Source: Nitrospira sp. CR1.1 (lineage in GTDB: Bacteria; Nitrospirota; Nitrospiria; Nitrospirales; Nitrospiraceae). From it: a stretch of 64,000 nt of DNA. Every line of letters begins with the position of its first letter. Position 1 is the first letter of the stretch. The stretch covers positions 62,001-126,000 of the forward strand of contig WIAF01000010.1 in the NCBI GenBank assembly GCA_014055465.1. The letters run 5' to 3'. Below, piece after piece: positions 1 to 8,700 of this stretch. The notes below the pieces were generated by a model. It was not told the DNA's origin. It made no database searches and saw only the letters and a list, made by a program, of their open reading frames with translations. Position numbers and translations under genes: made by a program.

Positions 1-128
1 GGATCTCCCTGGTGAAGGTGCGCGAGACAGTCTTTCAGAAATTGCGAGGTGAAGGGATCTCGCAGTAAGGCGGTTTCAACCAGGTGAGGGTCTTCGAGCG
101 CAATGCGACACAGGTGTTCGAGATGCAT
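1..128 (-). CDS. Hypothetical protein, 3' end cut by window edge
   Basis: An open frame starts with ATG at 128 and runs off the left edge; 42 residues are visible, beginning MHLEHLCRIALEDPHLVETA. A GGAG ribosome-binding site lies about 4 bases before the ATG, which supports this start. The visible part is leucine-, histidine- and acid-rich with no membrane segment. I do not recognise the family. A short inverted repeat lies upstream at 147-167. Confidence 0.5.
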   Translation of the reverse strand, partial: MHLEHLCRIALEDPHLVETALLRDPFTSQFLKDCLAHLHQGD

Positions 129-146
129 AGTCTCCGTAATCTACAA

Positions 147-167
147 TCCTGTCTCTGTATTACAGGA
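147..167. promoter_or_regulatory. Short inverted repeat upstream of the edge gene
   Basis: TCCTGT and ACAGGA form 6-bp arms separated by 9 bases, 19 bases upstream of the ATG at 128. The position suits an operator or leader hairpin for that gene, but arms this short can occur by chance. Confidence 0.25.
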
Positions 168-404
168 CAACTATGCATCGATGCGGACACGATGACGCGA
201 GGGCGTGTAGGAGTGTTGCACCCATCGACATGGGATGCGGGGGATTAGCGCGTCGCTTGCGATGGCTGTGTCCGTTGGAAGTGCGTGAGGCGATCCTTCA
301 GCAGGACGCCGAGAAAGAGGCTCCACCCGATGAAGTTGAAGCCAATCAGAACTGCGGTGTCGAGATCACAATGTAGATCCATTGCGTCCTTCCAAATACC
401 ACGC

Positions 405-500
405 GTTGACATCCTCCCCGGCCTGAAAGCCGGAGATTCCCTCGTGCTCTACCGAGTCACCGAGAGTGGTTCGCACTTCGACGCCGGGTGGCTCGTTGTG
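405..500 (-). ncRNA. Predicted omegaRNA (reRNA) scaffold end of the tnpB element
   Basis: TnpB guide RNAs are known to be made from the 3' end of tnpB plus the right end of the element. Here the minus strand shows the terminal hairpin (arms CCGGC and GCCGG around 411-433) and the end at 405. The guide would be the flanking sequence just beyond, reading GCGTGGTATTTGGAAGGACG on the minus strand (404-385). The 5' boundary inside tnpB is a guess. Confidence 0.5.
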
Positions 501-1626
501 GCTGTCCACGTCGAGTTCTTCTCCCAGCTCCATGCGCGGACACGGTCTGCCCGACCGCCAGGATATTCTTCGCTGCATTGACGTCGCGATCATGGCCTGT
601 GCCGCACGCGACACACGTCCATTCTCGAACTGACAGCGAAAGTGTTTCGATGCGCTGCCCACAAGCCGAACAGGTCTTACTGGACGGATAGAATCGATCG
701 ATGTGGACGACCGTCTTTCCGTAGCGCTCGGCCTTGGACTCAATCAAGCGACCGGCTAGGCCGATCGCCGCATCACTCAATGCGCGGGCCAGACGGTGGT
801 TTTTCGTCATGCCGCGGACATTGAGATCTTCCATGTAGATCATATCGAATCGCTTCACGAGATTCGTCGACAACTTGTGCAACGCATCCATGCGTGCGTT
901 CCGAATTCTCTCATGCAGAATGGCGATCCGATGCCTTGCGCGAACGCGCCGGCGGCTGCCTTTCTGTTTTTTGGCCAGTCTACGCTGCAGCATGGAGAGA
1001 CGTTTCTGTTCCTGCTCAGCAAGTCTAATATTCTCGATCTTCTCGCCGGTGCTGAGCGTCGCGAGGTGGACTAGGCCGAAATCGAGGCCAACGGATGCGT
1101 TCGACTTCGGCCATTGAATCGGCTCGACGTCGACGACCATCGACACAAAGTATTTCCCGGTCGTCGTTTTGACGATCCTCACAGATGACGGCATCGGAAT
1201 GTCGTCGCGTGTCCATCTGATTTTCAATGTGCCAATCTTGGCGAACGATAAGATCCTATTCGCTCTATCGAGCGTAAAGGCGTTCTTCGTATAATTCGCC
1301 GACTGCCGCAGCGATTTTTTCTTAAACGCCGGATAGCTCGCACGTTTATCGAAGAAATTTGCGAAGGCCGTTTGGAGATCGCGCAACGACTGTTGCAATG
1401 GTACGCAGCTCACGTCTTGCAGCCAGATGGTCTGTGGCCGTTTCTTGAGCTGCGTCAAGCGCCTATCAGTCTCTGCATAGCCGATTTTCTGCTTATCTAT
1501 AGAAAAGCGCTCACTCTTTAAACGCAAGGCCCAATTCCAAACAAAGCGGACGCAGCCAAATGTCTGGGCTAGCTGAATCGCTTGATCGCCAGTTGGATAC
1601 GCACGAAATGTCAACCGATGCTTCAT
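457..1626 (-). CDS. tnpB: RNA-guided TnpB endonuclease (IS200/IS605 family)
   Basis: The 389-residue protein has the full TnpB layout. An N-terminal helical domain with the FVWNWAL motif comes first. The RuvC-like nuclease follows, with D182 in GLDFG, E266 in YMEDL and an aspartate in HDRDVNAAKNIL (D346 or D348). A zinc ribbon lies between motifs II and III, with CSAC at 319-322 and CVAC at 338-341. All catalytic residues look intact. TnpB cleaves DNA next to a transposon-associated motif under omegaRNA guidance and helps retain the element at its donor site. The C-terminus is unusually basic. The ATG overlaps the stop of a short upstream frame as ATGA, which could couple translation, but that frame is unrecognised. 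Confidence 0.93.
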   Translation of the reverse strand: MKHRLTFRAYPTGDQAIQLAQTFGCVRFVWNWALRLKSERFSIDKQKIGYAETDRRLTQLKKRPQTIWLQDVSCVPLQQSLRDLQTAFANFFDKRASYPAFKKKSLRQSANYTKNAFTLDRANRILSFAKIGTLKIRWTRDDIPMPSSVRIVKTTTGKYFVSMVVDVEPIQWPKSNASVGLDFGLVHLATLSTGEKIENIRLAEQEQKRLSMLQRRLAKKQKGSRRRVRARHRIAILHERIRNARMDALHKLSTNLVKRFDMIYMEDLNVRGMTKNHRLARALSDAAIGLAGRLIESKAERYGKTVVHIDRFYPSSKTCSACGQRIETLSLSVREWTCVACGTGHDRDVNAAKNILAVGQTVSAHGAGRRTRRGQPQRATRRRSANHSR

Positions 1627-2325
1627 GTCTTGCAGGCTAGCTTGACCAACACCTCAGGGAAGATGACCGATACGGCGTAATCTTTTTTCATAGCGCCTCG
1701 TGAGTCGAGGGAACGGCTTGGGTGCGAGACTTCAACTCCGTACGGCTCGCCCCTTTGAGAGCAATCAGGGTGCCGGGATTGGGAAGTTGGGCATTTGCTG
1801 TACAAGTCCAACAGAGGTAGTGCCCGTCCGGAAACCTGCAATGCGGCATGTCGTGAGTTGCCCGCGGCCTCGGCATATAGCTTTGACAGGGGAACCTGGG
1901 ATCCCGCTCACCGGGAACTCCGACAGGGTTCCCTCGGAACTCTGTTTTCCACCGTCGAAACGCAAAGAGACAGAGCCATCTCCAGAACATGGCTTGAAGC
2001 GAAATGGATTCACTGCGGTACTCCAGCATCTCGTTCCGGAAGTGGATCGAGAAAGTGGATGCGCGAGGCATAGGGGTGGTGACCTCTTCCAAAGAGAAGG
2101 TTCATGTAGATGTATTACTGACTGCGAAGGATTGAAATCGGATGGAGGGCGGTAGAGCTTGAGGGAGGTCCCCCTTTTATAATCGCGAGGTGTCTTCGCT
2201 CACGAGCGCGAAGGTCCCAAAAATCCATACGATGTGTCAGAAGATGCAGATGCTGGTGATCGCATCCTTGGGAAAGGAATGAGGGCCTTGGAAACGTGTG
2301 ATGCGAGGGGGCTTGTGGGCGAACG
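1627..2325. other. About 700 bp without a supported gene
   Basis: Only low-quality overlapping frames on both strands are found. The part nearest tnpB (1627-1760) probably contains the element's left end. A minus-strand frame ending at 1623 in ATGA overlap with tnpB has a short protein-like tail (MKKDYAVSVIFPEVLVKL) but no recognisable family. The GC-rich stretch 1850-1960 contains several short complementary segments. I assign no function. Confidence 0.5.
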
Positions 2326-2631
2326 CTAAGCGGGAACAAACGGGGCAATGTTTATTTTCCCCGCATGCTTGCGCATCTCGGTACTATCATGCCAAGCCTG
2401 CATCTGAAGAAGCATCTCCATCTTCAGACGAAAGGCCTTCTCTAGCCGCAATGCCATTTCAGGAGAGAGAGCCGCTTTTTCATGGACGAGATCAGAAAAC
2501 GTGGCCCTGCGTACGCCTAAGATCTCAGCGGCCTTGGTCACACTCAAGCCGAGCTCGTCTAAGACCTCCGTCTTGATGAAGCGTCCTGGGTGGGTCGGTG
2601 TCATGCCAATTTTTATTCCTCTCCGTGCCAT
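2326..2631 (-). CDS. higA: HigA-type antitoxin (XRE helix-turn-helix)
   Basis: The 101-residue protein begins MARRGIKIGMTPTHPGRFIK. Its Xre helix-turn-helix includes LSVTKAAEILGVRRATFSDL, and the segment ALSPEMALRLEKAF is the typical VapI/HigA signature. HigA antitoxins bind and neutralise the HigB RNase and repress their own operon. The start at 2631 shares one base with the higB stop (TAATG), so translation is coupled with toxin first, the usual higBA order. A longer frame upstream exists but would overlap higB. Confidence 0.9.
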   Translation of the reverse strand: MARRGIKIGMTPTHPGRFIKTEVLDELGLSVTKAAEILGVRRATFSDLVHEKAALSPEMALRLEKAFRLKMEMLLQMQAWHDSTEMRKHAGKINIAPFVPA

Positions 2632-2921
2632 TAGTGATAGTCCTCCAAGTCTAACAGGTCGACATAGCCATGCTCTTCTTGGAACGTGATTCGCCAATTG
2701 CCCGAGGTCGAGATGCTCCAGGTGCCCTTTCGGTCTCCCGAAAGTTGATGCACTCGCCAGCCAGGAGGTGCTCCGTCTCGGAACGTACGGAGATTCTCAG
2801 CGACAATCAACGCTGTCAGTATGTTCCGTATCCGGTCCACGAGGTCTGGGCGCAAGCCACTTGGTTGATCACGCTCGACGAAGCGTTTCAATCCACGATG
2901 GCGCACGGATCGAATGATCAT
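2631..2921 (-). CDS. higB: HigB-type mRNA interferase toxin (RelE superfamily)
   Basis: The 96-residue protein has the compact HigB/RelE plan. It starts MIIRSVRHRGLKRFVER, has the central GWRVHQLSGDRKGTWSI strand and the NWRITFQ core, and ends DLEDYH. Family members are ribosome-dependent RNases restrained by the downstream antitoxin. The basic residues in the GDRKGTW region and the arginine in WRI match the family's functional surface, so the toxin looks intact. It overlaps higA by one base. A second, separate higBA pair is at 32795-33393. Confidence 0.9.
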   Translation of the reverse strand: MIIRSVRHRGLKRFVERDQPSGLRPDLVDRIRNILTALIVAENLRTFRDGAPPGWRVHQLSGDRKGTWSISTSGNWRITFQEEHGYVDLLDLEDYH

Positions 2922-3007
2922 TGGTTAGAGTGTACGGTAAAACAGTACATCGTGCAAGCCTTATGCACAGTAGGAGTGTGCATTGCTGGGATCTGTGACG
3001 AGTCGAA

Positions 3008-3547
3008 CTAAGAAAGAATGGGAGACTGCCCCAGAGTGGATCTGGTTATCTGAGGCTTGATCGATGCAGTCCGTCGGCCATTGCGTTTCCGGATGGTGAT
3101 CTGCTTTTGCAGGATCGCCTGTTCCCAGGTGTCCTCTGTGGTATGAACGACAGCCCTCCGAGTTTGTGACAGCGCACTCCAGATGAAATGACAGAAGTCC
3201 CAGCGTCTCGCTTCGTCTGGGAGCTGGGCAATGTGGTCGATGAGGGAGCGTTCCCCTCTCTCATTCTTATCCTCCGCAATGAGCCATCCCTCTCCGCTTC
3301 CGTTAAACCATCGCAGTGCAATTTGCCGATGCTCTGGACGGATGAAAATATCATAGCGGTAGGAGTCGCCAGTCCACTTCGTCTGTTTGCTAAAACTGCA
3401 GGGTCTCCCTGGTCCGAAGCGTGCGGAGCATACGTGTGTCCATTGAGTGGGATCAACTTGGATCGCAACATACCGGTTTCCGTAAGGCGGATGGAGTAGA
3501 TATCCAGATTCTTCAATCCTCATCGTTGGAATGGGAGGTTGGTTCAT
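3008..3547 (-). CDS. Conserved-looking hypothetical protein
   Basis: The frame encodes 179 residues and opens MNQPPIPTMRIEESGYLLHP. A GAGGA ribosome-binding site about 5 bases upstream supports the ATG at 3547. No signal peptide or membrane segment is seen. The protein is rich in Trp, Arg and His, with a basic C-terminal third (KQITIRKRNGRR) that could contact nucleic acid. The family is not recognised. It is followed by open DNA and then the higBA pair, and preceded at 51 bp by the SWIM protein gene on the same strand, so the two may be cotranscribed. Confidence 0.65.
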   Translation of the reverse strand: MNQPPIPTMRIEESGYLLHPPYGNRYVAIQVDPTQWTHVCSARFGPGRPCSFSKQTKWTGDSYRYDIFIRPEHRQIALRWFNGSGEGWLIAEDKNERGERSLIDHIAQLPDEARRWDFCHFIWSALSQTRRAVVHTTEDTWEQAILQKQITIRKRNGRRTASIKPQITRSTLGQSPILS

Positions 3548-3597
3548 ACGTCCTCATGTGTCGATGTTGAAGGGATCCGCTGTTCCTACGTGGGTGA

Positions 3598-4167
3598 TTA
3601 GGGGTGGAGATAGCGTCGGCAGAGATCGAGGGGGTATCCAGTACGCGAGTGATACTCTACCGGCGTTTCTTGGTACCGTGGAATGTCGGGAAGTGGAATG
3701 CCCGAGAGGATCTGGTATTGGTGGCGCGGGAGTGCGGGATTGTCGCTGAACTGATAGACTTTTCTTCCGTGCTGTTCAATGAAAGCCACGCAGGTGTCTC
3801 TGCTGAAACTCCGAGGGAGCCGATACCGTTCGAGAATGCTCGCCCAAAGTACGCCGTGCGCATAGAGATCAAAGCAGAGTGTATAGAGAAAATGCGGGTC
3901 TCCAATTGGCAGGAGGGGGACGTACAACGATCCATCTGGTTGAGGCGTCACTTCTCGGACATGGGCATAGACAATGGGCGGTTCCGGTTTATGTATCGAC
4001 TCTGTTGCGGGGAGAGACTGGGCTGTCCGGATGTGCGCGCATTCGGTTCGTCGGTAGGTCCAATGTGGACAGGTGCATTGCCAGTCATTGGCCTGACTTC
4101 GAGTGACGGTATAGCAAAGTCCCGGCTTGGAATTCGATGCGATGGAGAAGGATTCGACGTGAGGCAT
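3598..4167 (-). CDS. SWIM zinc-finger protein
   Basis: The 189-residue protein has an N-terminal SWIM-type zinc finger: C31-x-C33, nine residues, then C43-x-H45, within WQCTCPHWTYRRTECAHI. SWIM fingers bind DNA or protein and occur in plasmid and phage proteins as well as SWI2/SNF2 and MuDR-type proteins. The rest (FLYTLCFDLYAHGVLWASIL and onward) is not recognised. AGGA lies about 9 bases before the ATG. It shares a strand with the unknown 3008-3547 gene and may form a transcription unit with it. The biochemical role is unknown. Confidence 0.75.
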   Translation of the reverse strand: MPHVESFSIASNSKPGLCYTVTRSQANDWQCTCPHWTYRRTECAHIRTAQSLPATESIHKPEPPIVYAHVREVTPQPDGSLYVPLLPIGDPHFLYTLCFDLYAHGVLWASILERYRLPRSFSRDTCVAFIEQHGRKVYQFSDNPALPRHQYQILSGIPLPDIPRYQETPVEYHSRTGYPLDLCRRYLHP

Positions 4168-4305
4168 ACAGCCATCCTGTGCGACTTGAGCATGAGTAGT
4201 GGGAAGTGAACCAGATTCTTATGGCAACAGGATTTGTGGAGCGGCCGTTGTCTGCGGCATGAGATAGGTTGGTACCGTGATGGGGAAGCCTGTCTGCCGT
4301 GTGAT

Positions 4306-4596
4306 CTAGCGGGTTGCAGCGAAATCAAAGAAGGAAGCGGCATCCGACTCAGCCGGAGCGGGGTTCATCCACCAACTGGGGCCCTCCAATGATGGTGCGT
4401 ATGAGACGGTGGGGGCTATACATCGACCACGGTCTTTGAATTGGTCGAGGATGCCCTCGTCACTCGGAAGATACTCGCTCTCGGGAAGGGTCTCACATTG
4501 AAGATGGGGTACCGGTGGGGCAATCCCAGGAGGAAGCGGGGTAGCCGGGAGATACCCGAGAAGGTAGAGCAGGACCACGGTCGACATGGTCGGCAT
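4306..4596 (-). CDS. Small probable exported protein
   Basis: The frame encodes 96 residues with a hydrophobic N-terminus (MPTMSTVVLLYLLGYLPATP) that could be a signal peptide or anchor, then a proline- and serine-rich region with two cysteines. GAGG 4 bases before the ATG at 4596 supports the start. No family is recognised. It sits among minus-strand genes running from dnaE, and may belong to the same accessory module. Confidence 0.5.
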   Translation of the reverse strand: MPTMSTVVLLYLLGYLPATPLPPGIAPPVPHLQCETLPESEYLPSDEGILDQFKDRGRCIAPTVSYAPSLEGPSWWMNPAPAESDAASFFDFAATR

Positions 4597-4665
4597 AGTG
4601 CCTCATCAACTCGATGGACACCATTCTATCGAACCCTGTGAACGAGGGCAATCAGACCTGCGGGC

Positions 4666-4884
4666 TTACGGATGGAGGTCGTCTTCCAATGGAGAGGCTG
4701 ACAAACTCACGTCGGTGTGAGGCCGTTCACTTTCCTGGACAAGGATCTGCAACATGGCTAGGTCGGCACGTTCTTGTTGTGCACGGCCTTCATCGTTGGT
4801 GAGACGAGATGTGGATGCGCCTCCAAGTAAGTGTCGAATGATGTTCGAGATAATCTGACGAAGGCTACTGGCTAGGGGGCGCAT
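4666..4884 (-). CDS. Small hypothetical protein
   Basis: A 72-residue frame, MRPLASSLRQIISNIIRHLL, with an amphipathic helical N-terminus and an acidic C-terminus. It lies on the same strand between two better-supported genes (gap of 40 bp to the Sel1 gene). No strong ribosome-binding site is visible and no family is recognised, so it could be a chance frame. Confidence 0.3.
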   Translation of the reverse strand: MRPLASSLRQIISNIIRHLLGGASTSRLTNDEGRAQQERADLAMLQILVQESERPHTDVSLSASPLEDDLHP

Positions 4885-4924
4885 ACTGCCACAGTAAGTC
4901 TAGATCGATTTGGTACAGGATAGA

Positions 4925-5590
4925 CTACGAGACGACGCGCCTCCATTTCTTGATGCGGCCATCGATGCGTGCGCGCTCATCATGTGTGAGCTGTGGTCTG
5001 AGCGTATCTGCGAGTTCCTTGGCCGGTTGGAATTGATGCCTGGCCGCAAGCGTCGCCCAGTAGTAGGCTTCAGGCAAATCTTGCCGTTGGTTCGCCCTGC
5101 CTTCCGAATAAATGGATCCGAGCTCGTATTGGGCAAAAGGGAAATCGGCCTGTGCGGCCTTCCGGTACCAGCGCATGGCTTCGTGACTATTGGGAGGACT
5201 CTTGAATCCTACCTCAAGGTCTGCACCGAGGAGCAGCTGTGCGTCCGGGAGTCCGAGATCCGCCGCGCGCCGTAGCCATGCAAGGGATTCCCCCGCGTTG
5301 GGATTTGGAGAAAATGAGAGGCAGAGCGCTGCCAGCGCATCGGTCTGCCCCGCCCGGTGAATCCAGCTCCGGATGAGCGCCTCTCTGTTGGGCTGCGAGG
5401 CTACCTCCATTTGACATCGCGCGACCGCAGGCAAGTCCATAGGTTGAGCTATTACGACTTCCGAACCGAGGAGCGTCATGCCGAGACTGCAGCCGATTGT
5501 TATGAGGCCGTGGCGACTACAGCGTTGTACTGGTGATAGAAATGCACTGATCACTGACAGAGGTAAGCTGGAAGTCAGTGTAGCCGCCAT
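4925..5590 (-). CDS. Sel1-repeat (TPR-like) exported protein
   Basis: Sel1-like repeats are clear in the C-terminal half: ESLAWLRRAADLGLPDAQLL, EAMRWYRKAAQADFPFAQYE and EAYYWATLAARHQ, each with the A-x-x-G/D-x-x-x-A-Q pattern. These alpha-solenoids mediate protein contacts, often in the envelope. A hydrophobic segment (LITIGCSLGMTLLGSEVVIAQ) near residue 30 suggests export. I chose the ATG at 5590 because AAGGAG lies about 11 bases upstream; a GTG at 5653 would add 21 residues. The gene follows dnaE by about 120 bp on the same strand. The partner protein is unknown. Confidence 0.8.
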   Translation of the reverse strand: MAATLTSSLPLSVISAFLSPVQRCSRHGLITIGCSLGMTLLGSEVVIAQPMDLPAVARCQMEVASQPNREALIRSWIHRAGQTDALAALCLSFSPNPNAGESLAWLRRAADLGLPDAQLLLGADLEVGFKSPPNSHEAMRWYRKAAQADFPFAQYELGSIYSEGRANQRQDLPEAYYWATLAARHQFQPAKELADTLRPQLTHDERARIDGRIKKWRRVVS

Positions 5591-5707
5591 TGTGAGAGCA
5601 ACTCCTTTTTGAACGCAACCCATTCTTGATGACACCCATGCTGAGATGACCACGTCCCTGCGTGTGTATTACCGGATGGGCAGTCCTGTACCTGGATTGT
5701 GGGGAGC

Positions 5708-8700
5708 TTAGGCAGCAGGATCGAGGGGGAGGAATCTGGTGGCTTTCACTTTTATCCCCTGGTCATTCTGATCGAGAATCCCTTCGAGCGCGATGACGGT
5801 GCCAGGTTCCAGTTGCCCTGATTCGTGTCGGTAGAGACTCGGAAAAACAACGACTTCGAGTGTGCGATCCTGATCTTCTAGGTGGAGAAAGGCCATGGGT
5901 TGCTGCCTTTTAGTGGTGATGCGTTTGACTCGGGTGATCAATCCCGCGATTCGCACTTCTTTGCCATCTGGGAGGTCAGGTAGCTGAGTTAACGGAACAA
6001 CTTGGAGACGCTTCAGTTGGTGGTCATGGACTCGTACGGGATGGTGACTGACATAGCATCCGAGAGCTTCTCGCTCGTGGTCCAATTGAATAGATGGAGC
6101 CCAGGTTGGTATTTGGGGCAGCACGCGAGTTTCTGACTCCACCGGCAAGAAATGGAGCAGAGTTTGTTGTGTGACGTTCCGGTGAGATCGAGTAGGCTTC
6201 GCTGGCGTCTCATCATCTAGAATTGCGGATAGTTGTGCGCGATGGTCACAGAGCGTGTCGAGGGCGCCAGATTTAATCAATGCATCGAGTACGCGCTTGG
6301 TGACAATGCGGCGGTCGACGCGATCGCAGAGATCAAAGAAGGAAGCGAAGGTGCCTCCGGTTGCACGAGTCCGGATCAATTGTGTGGCGAGATGTTCTCC
6401 TACGTGCTTGATAGCGGCCAGACCATATAGCATGGCCCCGTCCACGATCGTGAATCCGGTCTCACTCCGGTTAATGTCGGGCGGAAGGAGCCTCACGCCC
6501 ATTTCCCGACATTCACTGGCATAGAGAGAGATTTGCTCATGGTCACCGAAATCACTGGTCATCAACGCAGTCATGTAAGCCAGCGGATTGTGAGCTTTCA
6601 GATAAGCCGTCCGATAGGTGAGTAGCGCGTATGCAGCGGCATGGGATTTGTTGAATCCGTAGCCAGCGAACTTGGTGATCATCTGGAAGAGCTGTTCGGC
6701 TGCGTCACGCTCCGTGCCGAGTCCGACGGCACCCTCCACAAACTGTGTATGCAGGGCGCGCATCTCCTCTGGTTTCTTTTTTCCCATAGCCCGGCGGAGA
6801 ATGTCGGCTTGGCTCAGTGAGAATCCTGCCACAGTGTTGGCGATGGCCATGACTTGTTCTTGATAGACGATCACGCCGTAGGTAGTTCTGAGAATCGGTT
6901 CGAGGGCCGCGATGTTCGAGGCGAGGGGACATTGCCTGCGTTTCTGCTGAATAAACTCCGGAATCAGATCGAGGGGCCCCGGACGATAGAGCGCAATAAT
7001 CGCTGTGATATCATCGAACCGATCAGGCTGAAATTCACGAAGGAGCTCCCTCATTCCGTTGCTTTCCAGCTGAAACACTCCTGTGGTACGTCCGCTTGCG
7101 AGGAGGGCGAAGGTTTTGGCGTCGTCGAGCGGAATGTCGTCCAGCGTCAACGGACGGGATCCCGGAGATTGCTGATTGATCAGTGAGATGGTGTGATCGA
7201 TCACGGTGAGGGTCTTTAATCCGAGAAAATCGAACTTCACTAGGCCAATCTGTTCGAGTTCCCCCATCCCAAATTGCGTCACAATGTCGTCGCTCGTCGT
7301 GCGGCATAATGGGACCGTCTTCAGCAGGGGGGTATCGGAGATGACCAGTCCCGCTGCATGGGTGGAGGCGTGTCTGGCGAGCCCTTCAAGGGATCCGGCG
7401 ACCGATAGCAGGTTGCCGACCGAAGGGCGCGAGGCAGATATGGCACTTAATTTCGGTTCTTCGGCGAGTGCCTGTGCGATCGTCATGTTGGGCTGAGACG
7501 GAATCAGCTTGGCAATCGTGTCGACTTCGTCGTAGGGAATTTCGAGAACACGGCCTACATCGCGGATTGCAGCTTTAGCGCCTAGGGTGCCAAAGGTGAT
7601 GATTTGTGCGACATGGTCTCGGCCGTATTTCTCCGTGACATAGTTGATCACCTCCTGCCGTCTCTTCATGCAGAAATCCATATCGATGTCTGGGAGGGAA
7701 ACTCGATCCGGATTGAGGAACCGTTCGAAGAGGAGGTCGTAGGCGAGCGGGTCCAACTCTGTAATCCCGAGCGCGTAGGCCACCAGGCTACCTGCAGCGG
7801 ACCCGCGTCCTGGTCCAACTGGGATGCGCCGGGAGCGGGCAAACTTCATGATGTCCCACACGATCAAGAAATAGCCGGCGAAGCCCATGGAGCAGATGGT
7901 GAGGAGTTCGGTCCGCAGGCGTCGTTCATACTTAGGTTGGTCTAGAGGCCCCGAGTGTTGGGCGAGGCGTGCCGACAACCCTTGCTGGGCGAGGGTTTCA
8001 AGAAAACTGTCGAGGGTGTGCGGGGGAGGCACGTTGTACCGAGGAAGTTGTGTCCGATGCAGAGGAATCTCGAGCGTGCACTGTTCAGCTATCAGATTTG
8101 TGTGTGTGATGGCTTGAGGCAGCTCTCGAAAGGCTTCGGCCATCTCCTCGGAGGATTTGACGTACAGTTGGTCGGTTCCAAAACGGAGTCTGGTTGTATC
8201 AGTGATCGTAGTGCCGGTCTGGATGCAGAGCAATAGATCATGGGCGTCTGCATCGCCTCGTTTGAGATAGTGACAGTCATTCGTGGCGACCAGCGGGATC
8301 CCCAGCTCCCGGTGCACGTGAATCAGGCCTTGATTGACTCTCTGTTGCTGGTGAAGTCCATTGGCTTGGAGCTCGAGATAGAACCGATCAGGACCGAAGA
8401 TGTCGAGAAAGTCTTGGGCGGCCACGGACGCGAAAGCGAACTGTTCTTGGTGGAGGAGGGTGGGGATTTCACCGTCAAGACAGCCAGACAGTGCAATCAA
8501 GCCAGAACTGTGGCTGCGCAGCAAGGACTTGTCTATGCGGGGTTTGTAATAGAAACCCTCCGTGTAGCCGTGACTGACCAGGCGAATGAGGTTTTGGTAT
8601 CCGAGACTGTTCTGGGCTAGCAGGATGAGGTGATAGAAATCACGGGGTCCCTCTGGGGGTTTTTTGTCTAACAGACTGCCCTTGGCCATGTAGACTTCGC

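Larger units (their letters stand above)
405..1740 (-). mobile_element. IS200/IS605-superfamily element with tnpB only
   Basis: The element carries tnpB but no recognisable Y1 tnpA. Its right end is recognisable: on the minus strand, downstream of the tnpB stop, the sequence folds as a CCGGC/GCCGG hairpin and ends GGGGAGGATGTCAAC at 405, a form common to IS605-type right ends. The left end is not determined; a GC-rich segment near 1735-1760 is the likely area, so the upper coordinate is approximate. Without tnpA the element would need transposase in trans. Confidence 0.6.

Noticed and set aside
1720-1790. Group II intron domain V-like GAGCCGTACGG string
   Set aside because: The pairing second half of domain V is absent and no intron-encoded protein is nearby.
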